A stretch of DNA of 44,099 nucleotides, from contig JAAFJE010000030.1 in NCBI GenBank assembly GCA_013298025.1, positions 1 through 44,099 of the forward strand, written 5' to 3'. Below the pieces are notes generated by a model. That model saw only the letters and a program-made list of their open reading frames with translations. It did not search any database and was not told where the DNA came from. Position 1 is the first letter of the stretch, and every line of letters starts with the position of its first letter. Source of the DNA: Cytophagales bacterium (GTDB lineage: Bacteria; Bacteroidota; Bacteroidia; Cytophagales; Spirosomataceae). A program made the translations under genes and the position numbers. Shown here in pieces: positions 24,012 to 30,321 of this stretch.

Positions 24012-25118
24012 ATGGCAATTATGGCAACTGTAAACGAGTTTTATGCAGACATCGCATTTCACCCAAGCGAAACCTTGGTGGAGAAATTAGAGGAGCTGAA
24101 AATGGGGCCTAAAGAATTTGCTATACGTACAGGAAAACCAGAAAAAACAATTATAGCCATTCTTAAAGGAGAGAGTTCTATCACTCCTGAAATGGCTATT
24201 CTTTTTGAAAGTGTTTTAAAAATTCCAGCTAGTTTTTGGATTAAACGACAGTTTCGTTATGACGAATACAAAGCCCGAGAGAAAAGAGCATTAGCTATTG
24301 AAGAAGCTAAAGACTGGGCAAAATGCTTTCCTATAGCAGATATGGTAAAATACGGCTGGTTGAACGGACAAACAAAAGCAGAGGAAAAAGTAGCCGAGCT
24401 ACTTAATTTTTTTGGTGTGAGTTCGCCGAATGCTTGGAAAGATTACTTTTTCAATCAACAGTTAAAAGTAGCCTTCCGAATTTCATTAGCTCATACCAAA
24501 GAACCGTATGCCATATCTGCTTGGATACGGCAAGGCGAAATACAAGCTAGTCAGCTAGATTGTGGAGCATATTCAGAAGTAAAGTTTAAAAAAGCATTGA
24601 AGGAAATAAAAACCCTAATGGCTACACAGCCCAAGGATTTTTTTGAACAATTGCAAAAACAATGTTTAGCTTGCGGGGTAAAAGTTGTTTACACACCTTG
24701 TATAAAAAAAGCTCCATTAAGCGGTGCTACCCGTTGGATTGATGATAATCCTTTGATACAATTGACAGGTAGATATAAACAAAATGACCATTTTTGGTTT
24801 ACATTTTTCCACGAAGCAGGTCATGTTTTGTTGCACGGAAAAAAAGATATTTTCTTAGAAGACATCGAATACTCAGAAACAGATTTGCAAAAAGAAGCTG
24901 AGGCAAATGAATTTGCAGTAGATTGGACATTTTCTATTAAGCAAGAAGAAGAGGTTTTAAAAGCTAGTCCACTTACAATTGAAAGTATTCAGGCATTTGC
25001 TAAGAAATTCAATACTCATCCTGCAATGATAATTGGTCGTTTTCATAAAAAGGAGTTATTGCATTATGCACAGGGAAGAGATTTTTTTGTGAAAATTGAA
25101 TTTTCAGATCATGAATAA
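24012..25118 (+). CDS. higA: HigA-type antitoxin fused to an ImmA/IrrE metallopeptidase domain
   Basis: The 368-residue protein combines an XRE-family helix-turn-helix (about 18-85; LVEKLEELKMGPKEFAIRTGKPEKTIIAILKG) of HigA type with a C-terminal ImmA/IrrE (DUF955) zinc-peptidase domain. The latter includes FFHEAGHVLLHG (HExxH at 267-271) and the third-ligand region KEAEANEFAVDW. Ordinary HigA is about 100 residues; long peptidase-fused versions are known beside HigB toxins. It should bind the operator upstream of higB and neutralise the toxin. The peptidase part could cleave itself or another regulator on a signal. A second possible start is the ATG at 24021. Confidence 0.85.
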   Translation: MAIMATVNEFYADIAFHPSETLVEKLEELKMGPKEFAIRTGKPEKTIIAILKGESSITPEMAILFESVLKIPASFWIKRQFRYDEYKAREKRALAIEEAKDWAKCFPIADMVKYGWLNGQTKAEEKVAELLNFFGVSSPNAWKDYFFNQQLKVAFRISLAHTKEPYAISAWIRQGEIQASQLDCGAYSEVKFKKALKEIKTLMATQPKDFFEQLQKQCLACGVKVVYTPCIKKAPLSGATRWIDDNPLIQLTGRYKQNDHFWFTFFHEAGHVLLHGKKDIFLEDIEYSETDLQKEAEANEFAVDWTFSIKQEEEVLKASPLTIESIQAFAKKFNTHPAMIIGRFHKKELLHYAQGRDFFVKIEFSDHE

Positions 25119-25267
25119 AGAGAATGAGCAACAAACTAGCCCGAAAGAAAAGAGGAGCGAAGTGCTATGATGAAGCATTTGTAGGAGGTTCATAGGCAGT
25201 ACTTCGCTTAAACTTTTGTGCTAAAAATCCCAGCCTTGAGCCTTATCCGATAATCTAAAATCATGCA

Positions 25268-26143
25268 ATGAAAATGGTCTTGATTCTACAGGGGCTTCCT
25301 GCCAGTGGTAAATCTACTTTTGCCAAAAAATTGGTCGAAGATTCGCAGGGGGCTTGGAAACGCCTCAATAAAGACGATTTGCGTGCCATGCTCGACCATA
25401 GCATACACTCGCCAGCAAACGAAGCTTTCGTAGAACAACTCCGAGATTTGCTCTTGCTCGAAAGCCTCAAAGCAGGCAAAAATGTGGTGATAGACGATAC
25501 TAACCTCTGGGAACGCCCTATTGAGCGTATCCAACAAGTGGTGGCACAATACAATGCTGAGTATCAGGAACAAGTAGAGATAAACTTCCGACGTTTCGAT
25601 ACGCCTGTAGAGGAGTGCATCCGCAGGGATAGCACACGAGAGAAAAAGGTAGGACGGGAGGTTATCATGAAAATGTACCGCCAGCATATTGTCCAATACC
25701 AACAACAGCCTTTTTACCAAGCACAAGACGAATCCTTGCCCAAAGCCATTATCTGCGACCTCGATGGTACGCTTGCCTTGGTGCAACACCGACAACGCAC
25801 CGATTACCGTCTTTGCCATACCGATGGCATCAACCAACCTATTGCCGATTTGCTGACTACTTACGCCCAACTGGGTTATGCCATTTTGCTCCTAAGCGAC
25901 CGCCCCGAAACTGTCCGCCAAGCGACGCATAACTGGCTACAATACAACCGTATTGCTTTTGACAAACTGCTCTTACGCCCCCTCAACGATACACGCAAAG
26001 AAACACTGGTTAAAAAAGACCTTTACCAACAACTCAAAGACCATTATTGCATTGCCTTTGTATTGGACGACCGCCCCGAAGCTGTGGACTGCTGGCGTTT
26101 AGAATTGGGCTTGCCTTGCTTACAAGTGAATTATGGCGATTGA
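25268..26143 (+). CDS. T4-type polynucleotide kinase / 3'-phosphatase
   Basis: The 291-residue protein is collinear with phage T4 polynucleotide kinase-phosphatase. The N-terminal kinase has P-loop GLPASGKST (9-17), NKDDLRAMLDHS, and VVIDDTNLW; the region RDSTREKKVGREVIMKMY corresponds to the T4 lid. The C-terminal HAD phosphatase shows AIICDLDGTLAL (Asp164, Asp166), then HTDGINQPIADLL, LLSDRPETVRQ, NDTRKETLVKKD and FVLDDRPEAVDCWR. Such enzymes heal RNA or DNA ends (5' phosphorylation, 3' phosphate removal). No RNA ligase gene is nearby. The codon composition is richer in GC than the adjacent TA and STAND genes. It is preceded by HigBA and followed by a long palindrome. Confidence 0.9.
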   Translation: MKMVLILQGLPASGKSTFAKKLVEDSQGAWKRLNKDDLRAMLDHSIHSPANEAFVEQLRDLLLLESLKAGKNVVIDDTNLWERPIERIQQVVAQYNAEYQEQVEINFRRFDTPVEECIRRDSTREKKVGREVIMKMYRQHIVQYQQQPFYQAQDESLPKAIICDLDGTLALVQHRQRTDYRLCHTDGINQPIADLLTTYAQLGYAILLLSDRPETVRQATHNWLQYNRIAFDKLLLRPLNDTRKETLVKKDLYQQLKDHYCIAFVLDDRPEAVDCWRLELGLPCLQVNYGD

Positions 26144-26205
26144 GGCTGTACTAATGGTTAATTAATACTGTACGAAAGTTTAAGTATTGTTTTTAAAATA
26201 AAATG

Positions 26206-26270
26206 GCAGTAGCGGCAACCCTTGCGGTTGCCATGTTGAGTTGGGCAACCGCAAGGGTTGCCGCTACTGC
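26206..26270. repeat. Perfect 27-bp inverted repeat between convergent genes
   Basis: The arms at 26206-26232 and 26244-26270 are perfect complements and contain GGCAACCCTTGCGGTTGCC-type sequence. The loop is 11 nt (ATGTTGAGTTG). GC content is far above the surroundings. It stands between the kinase-phosphatase stop (26143) and the 3' end of the STAND operon (26349). It may serve as a bidirectional terminator or be a mobile palindromic element (REP-like). Confidence 0.8.
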
Positions 26271-26348
26271 AAAAATGCTAACGATAAGAACGCATTTGAA
26301 CAACAGCACTCATTTACAACTCACTAACGCATAATGCTACATCATCAC

Positions 26349-26750
26349 TTACTTATGTATGGTAATGGTTGAGCCACTAATGCCTTGGAAGCTCGTATTG
26401 TTGTTGCCCGTTACCGTCATGGTATAGGTTTGAGTGATGGTATTGCCTGTTTTTTCGGCTATGACTTTTGCCATTGCTAAAAGCCATTGTTCGGCTGCTG
26501 GATTATCTTCTATTTTATCCACGATAAGCCCTTGTACTACTCCTTGATTAGTAGGATTATCTGGGTCTTTCTTTAATGCTTGAATAGCAGACTTTTCTGT
26601 ACCATCTTCTTTTAAAAAGATAGGACGTATCCAATTGACAGTAGCCTCTGTAAAATCATCAAAAAAGGTGTTTACTGATTGGTTTTCTTTTAGTTTTCCT
26701 GCCAAGTACGTAACGACACTGGCGATAGCGGTGGTAGTGATGGCTTCCAT
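26349..26750 (-). CDS. Small protein with C-terminal amyloid-like motif, candidate cell-death effector
   Basis: The 133-residue protein begins with a hydrophobic or amphipathic stretch (ITTTAIASVVTYLAGKL). A predicted all-helical segment follows (SVNTFFDDFTEATVNWIRPIF, then helices around VVQGLIVDKI and AEQWLLAMAKVIAEKT), and then a beta-prone tail. That tail carries GNNNTSFQGISGSTI at residues 115-129, nearly the same as the N-terminal motif of the STAND protein encoded 10 bp upstream (11 of 15 identical). In NLR-associated amyloid signalling the effector has a helical N-terminal domain (bacterial 'Bell' domain, or HeLo-like in fungi) and a C-terminal motif that is templated by the NLR. Length and layout fit this. 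The function as a pore-forming or toxic effector is inference. Confidence 0.6.
   Translation of the reverse strand: MEAITTTAIASVVTYLAGKLKENQSVNTFFDDFTEATVNWIRPIFLKEDGTEKSAIQALKKDPDNPTNQGVVQGLIVDKIEDNPAAEQWLLAMAKVIAEKTGNTITQTYTMTVTGNNNTSFQGISGSTITIHK
26364..26408 (-). other. Shared 15-residue motif, effector copy
   Basis: Encodes GNNNTSFQGISGSTI at the C-terminus of the 133-residue protein. Aligned without gaps to GNNNNTFQGITNSTI of the STAND protein, 11 of 15 positions agree (GNNNxxFQGIxxSTI). Nucleotides differ at several synonymous positions, so this is protein-level conservation. Confidence 0.8.
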
Positions 26751-26760
26751 GATGGTATAA

Positions 26761-28818
26761 TTAGGATTGATTTTTACTTGCTTGAATGATGGAATCTAAA
26801 TTGTTTTTATACAATATTGTATCTGGGTGTTGTTCGCCTAATAAGTTTTGACTGATTTTATAGGCTTTTTCTAATAAAGGAGTAGCACTATCTGAATCTT
26901 GCAAGTCAAAATATACTAACCCCAAATTATTGTATGATCTTGCCGTACTTGGATGGTTTTCACCAAAGTTTTTCTCATCAGCAATCAAAGCTTTGTCCAA
27001 TAAATCTTTCGCATCTGGATACTCGCCTAAATCTTGAAATACTAATGCCAGATTAGAGTAGGTAGTTGCCGTGTAAGGGTGTGTTTCTCCAAAATATTCC
27101 TCTGCTAACCTAAAGGCTTTTAGTAAGAAAACTTTTGCTTCTTTGTTATCTCCCAATGCTCTATGAATTAACCCCAAATTATTGTATGTTCTTGCTGTGC
27201 TTGGATGCGATTCACCAAAGTTTTTTTCATCAATAATCAAAGCTTTTTTTAAGAGTAATTTTGCCTCCTCATAATAATCATTCCCTAACTTCTTCAATGC
27301 GATTGCCAAATTTGAATAGCTAATGGCTGTATTTGGGTGGAATAACCCAAAGTTTTGTATATCAAAAGTCAAAACTTTTTCATATAGATGTTTTGCTCCT
27401 TCATAATCCCCTAAATCTCGAAGAACAGTTGCTAAGTTGGAGTAACGCGTCACTGTGTTTGGATGCAACTCACCAAAGTTTTTCTCATCAGCAATCAACG
27501 CTTTTCCCAATAAACCTTTAGCTTCTTCATACTCCCCTAAATCTCTAAGGATTACAGCCAAATTATTTTGTAGTAGTGAAACTTTAGGTAAAAGTTCTTT
27601 TCCAAAAATATTGTCCAATGCCTTACCAAATGCAACCCATTGAAATTTCTCAACAGGATTATCTTTGGTGTAGTCTATTTCTAATTTATTGGTTATATTA
27701 TCCAATAAAATTGCAACATCATTTATCCCAATTTCCAATTTCCTGCGGGTTACTTCTGAGATAATAATGTGCATTTTGTAGCTATCGGCTTCGGGTTTTT
27801 TCAACAGCCAGCCTTTGGCTACTAAGTTTTCAATACTTTCAGGTAAAAGCTCCGCTTGCTCGCTTTCGGGCGTACAAATCAGTTCTTTAATCAAATCGTA
27901 AGCATGAAAATCGGCAGGTAAGCAAGCCATTTGTTTGAGTAGCCAAGCTTCTGTATCCGTTACATTACTCAAATCAAAAATAGAAGAGAGATAAGAATAC
28001 ACTTTGTCTATTTTATCATTGCTATGTTTGATATAAACCCCTGCTCTGATGTCTTTCTCAATAGCATTTTGTAACGTGGCTATGTCCAAACGCTGTAATT
28101 GGGCTGTTTTGGCTAAAATCTCAATCGTTAAAGTATGGTAATCAATGGTACGTAAAAGTGTTTCAATGGCTTTAACATCCGTAATCCTTGTGCAATGCTT
28201 TTGAAAGAGCAAAAGGGCTTTGTCTGGTTTGAGAAAACCAAGTTCTTTGCTTTTAAAACCTTCAATCTGTTCACGAGAAGTAACCAATATATGCCAATGG
28301 GGTTGCCTAGGGAGTCTATCATAATAGCTACTCAATGTAGCATCGGCATTGTCGAGGATAAGTAAATTGGGTTGGGTATCAATCGCCTTTAAACCGAGTA
28401 AGACTTCATGAAAAATATCCGTCACTTCTTTACCTTCGGTTGTAATCCCAAAGGTTTTGCCTAATGCACTAATAAAATCACTTTCCAAAGAAGTACCGCC
28501 CACCGTTATCCATGCCAAATGTTGATATTGTTCGGCGTATGTTGTCAGGTAGGCTTGGCTCAGGGTCGTTTTGCCAATGCCGCCCAAGCCATTCACCAAT
28601 ACCACTTGCTTGCTTTCAAAAAGTAATTGATGTAGGTCGGCTATTTCCTCCTCACGTCCAATCACATCCTTTAAATTAACGGTAGGCATCCGTATCGTTA
28701 AATCTTTGGGAAGCTTGGGTTTGGCGTGGTGATGATGTACATTATTATGTATAGTGGAATTTGTTATTCCTTGGAATGTGTTATTGTTATTCCCTTGAAT
28801 ATCAATTGAATTATCCAT
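26761..28818 (-). CDS. STAND NTPase (NB-ARC) with TPR repeats and an N-terminal amyloid-like motif
   Basis: The 685-residue protein has a short N-terminal signalling tail with GNNNNTFQGITNSTI (residues 9-23) and a His run (28-31). An NB-ARC-type ATPase follows (about 45-330) with Walker A NGLGGIGKTT (76-85), Walker B NLLILDNADA (151-160) and HILVTSRE (sensor/RNBS-B type). A winged-helix region comes next (about 290-400). Six 42-residue tetratricopeptide repeats of kinesin-light-chain type (about 430-680) each end in FGExHP (last LGEQHP). The layout is that of bacterial NLR-like immune sensors: TPRs sense, NB-ARC oligomerises, and the N-terminal motif templates a partner. The partner is presumably the small protein 10 bp downstream. 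Confidence 0.85.
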   Translation of the reverse strand: MDNSIDIQGNNNNTFQGITNSTIHNNVHHHHAKPKLPKDLTIRMPTVNLKDVIGREEEIADLHQLLFESKQVVLVNGLGGIGKTTLSQAYLTTYAEQYQHLAWITVGGTSLESDFISALGKTFGITTEGKEVTDIFHEVLLGLKAIDTQPNLLILDNADATLSSYYDRLPRQPHWHILVTSREQIEGFKSKELGFLKPDKALLLFQKHCTRITDVKAIETLLRTIDYHTLTIEILAKTAQLQRLDIATLQNAIEKDIRAGVYIKHSNDKIDKVYSYLSSIFDLSNVTDTEAWLLKQMACLPADFHAYDLIKELICTPESEQAELLPESIENLVAKGWLLKKPEADSYKMHIIISEVTRRKLEIGINDVAILLDNITNKLEIDYTKDNPVEKFQWVAFGKALDNIFGKELLPKVSLLQNNLAVILRDLGEYEEAKGLLGKALIADEKNFGELHPNTVTRYSNLATVLRDLGDYEGAKHLYEKVLTFDIQNFGLFHPNTAISYSNLAIALKKLGNDYYEEAKLLLKKALIIDEKNFGESHPSTARTYNNLGLIHRALGDNKEAKVFLLKAFRLAEEYFGETHPYTATTYSNLALVFQDLGEYPDAKDLLDKALIADEKNFGENHPSTARSYNNLGLVYFDLQDSDSATPLLEKAYKISQNLLGEQHPDTILYKNNLDSIIQASKNQS
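28750..28794 (-). other. Shared 15-residue motif, STAND N-terminal copy
   Basis: Encodes GNNNNTFQGITNSTI, residues 9-23 of the STAND protein, in the position where NLR-associated amyloid motifs are found. The asparagine-rich and FQG core recalls RHIM-like and bacterial amyloid signalling sequences. Confidence 0.75.
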
Positions 28819-28843
28819 AAGGCTTATTGGTCATGCGTGTAAG

Positions 28844-28864
28844 AATCTTATCAAAGATAAGATT
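28844..28864 (-). promoter_or_regulatory. Inverted repeat overlapping the -7 box of the STAND operon
   Basis: A perfect 9-bp inverted repeat (AATCTTATC-AAA-GATAAGATT) contains on the minus strand TATCTTTG (28852-28859), a -7 box 33 bp before the STAND start. A possible -33 TTTG lies at 28883-28886 (spacing 23). A repressor bound here would block initiation. Confidence 0.5.
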
Positions 28865-28894
28865 TTCAGCAGGATAAATCAACAAAACTGTACC

Positions 28895-28971
28895 GACGAT
28901 TTTCCAAATCGTCACGCCGTAAATCTTTGGTTTTAGGTGACTATTGTAACAACGATTTTCCAAATCGTCAC
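28895..28971. repeat. Two direct copies of a short palindrome
   Basis: ACGATTTTCCAAATCGTCAC occurs at 28896-28915 and 28952-28971. Each copy is itself a hairpin (CGATTT-TCC-AAATCG core, 6-8 bp arms). They lie between the STAND start and the small gene upstream of it. Confidence 0.75.
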
Positions 28972-29030
28972 AGGAGGAGAGGGAGCAAGAAAAAGCGAGC
29001 AACGATGTTGCTCGCCAAACCAGACCAGAG

Positions 29031-29492
29031 CTAGGCTTTTTTTGTTTTATGGCTTATAAATCGCTTGGCTAATTCGTCGTAAATTTCTTTTGCACCGGGT
29101 TGTTTAGCATCGGCACAAAACTTCACGTTTTTGTAATACGCCAAGGCGGCAGTATAGGCTTCCGAGCCCGAAAGGATGCAAATGTCTTCTACTGCTTTGG
29201 CAATTTGCTGCACACTGGGTAAGAATTGTTTACTCTGTCTATAGCCTTCCAAATCTATTGCGGCATCTGCCGTTTCAATAAAAAAAGGCTTAAACTGTGG
29301 TGCTTGTGCCATATAACTAATGGCTTTTTCGGTAAAAGGTAAATTGCCATCCGACATTTTGGCAAGACTGCTGCGGTCTTCGGCATTCAACGTAACGCCT
29401 TTAGGGACAAGAATCGCCAAAATAGCATTGAGGTGTTGGAAAAGCTGGGTTTGTTCAGCTTCGGTCAGGGAGAAAGCAATGCGATTTTCCAT
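29031..29492 (-). CDS. Hypothetical helical protein
   Basis: A 153-residue soluble protein, predicted mostly helical, without signal peptide or membrane segment. The N-terminal half includes ENRIAFSLTEAEQTQLFQHL and AILVPKGVTLNAEDRSSLAKM; the C-terminal half includes FLPSVQQIAKAVEDICILSG and YKNVKFCADAKQPGAKEIYDEL, and the protein ends in a basic tail. I do not recognise a family. It has the same orientation as the STAND operon but is separated from it by 212 bp with two palindromes and a promoter-like site, so it is probably its own unit. Confidence 0.6.
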   Translation of the reverse strand: MENRIAFSLTEAEQTQLFQHLNAILAILVPKGVTLNAEDRSSLAKMSDGNLPFTEKAISYMAQAPQFKPFFIETADAAIDLEGYRQSKQFLPSVQQIAKAVEDICILSGSEAYTAALAYYKNVKFCADAKQPGAKEIYDELAKRFISHKTKKA

Positions 29493-30321
29493 GATAGATA
29501 GATGTTAAAGTAGAAATGATGAATAAAACCCTCTGACTGCTACACGGGCTATAAACAAAACCAATACGGCTTGTTTGTTGAACAACGGGTAGAAGCTATT
29601 GAGTAAGTTAAAAATAAGCAAAAAATCGCAAAGTATTGAATGTTATTTAGTTAACGGTCAAAAAAAACTTATTGTAGGTATCGGTAGCCCCCTCAACACA
29701 TAAAATCGCCTCTGTCAAACATGAGTTTTCCCTGTAAAATATAGCCCATCCTATCTAAAACGTAACCTAATCCATGTTTTAGATGGAATTTTCTATGAAA
29801 AATATAGCTCATTCCATCTAAAACATAGCCTAATCCATGTTTTAGATGAAATTTTCCCTAAAAAATATAGCTCATTCCATCTCAAACACAGTCTAATCTA
29901 TGTTTTAGATGGAATTTTCCTTAAAAAATATAGCCCATCCCATCTAAAACATAGCCCAATCCATGTTTTAGATAGAATTTTCTATGAAAAATATAGCCCA
30001 TTCCATCTAAAACATAGCCTAATCCATGTTTTAGATGGAATTTTCCCTGAAAAATATAGCCCATCCCATTTAAAACATAGCCCAATCCATGTTTTAAATG
30101 GAATTTTCCCTGAAAAATATAGCTCGTCCTATCTCAGAGATACACCCCACTCTCCCCTAATTCTCCTCCCCTTGTTAACGTTTGTTAAGGATTTGAAAAT
30201 AAAGCGACTGTCGCACATATTCACAGTACAATATGCGTTTAGTAATAAAACACAGCGAGGGTTTTGGCTTGTGTATAACAAACTTTTCGCTGTTGCGTAT
30301 CACTTTTTTTCCTGATGTACT
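29493..30321. other. Intergenic region (829 bp) with a hairpin array
   Basis: Divergent region between the small gene (minus) and the repeat protein (plus). It holds the 63-bp tandem array at 29726-30141. One forward frame stays open from 29725 to about 30312 because the repeat unit is a multiple of three and stop-free in that frame, but there is no ATG, GTG or TTG near its beginning, so I do not call a gene. No clear promoter box was found next to the ATG at 30322. Confidence 0.55.
29726..30141. repeat. Tandem array of 63-bp units, each a 42-nt hairpin plus 21-nt spacer
   Basis: Six units with exact 63-bp spacing. Hairpins lie at 29748-29789, 29811-29852, 29874-29915, 29937-29978, 30000-30041 and 30063-30104, and a partial unit follows. 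The consensus stem is ATTCCATCTAAAACAT pairing with ATGTTTTAGATGGAAT around the 10-nt loop AGCCTAATCC. The hairpin at 30000 is a perfect 16-bp stem. In the last hairpin the eighth stem pair changes from C-G to T-A on both arms together. The spacers (TTTCCCTGAAAAATATAGCCC) are also conserved, so this is not a CRISPR. Confidence 0.9.

Noticed and set aside
25268-26143. Complete RNA-repair operon (kinase plus ligase)
   Set aside because: Only the kinase-phosphatase is present; no RNA ligase or Hen1-like gene occurs in the window.
29726-30141. CRISPR array
   Set aside because: The intervening 21-nt segments are conserved between units, the repeats are imperfect, and no cas gene is nearby.
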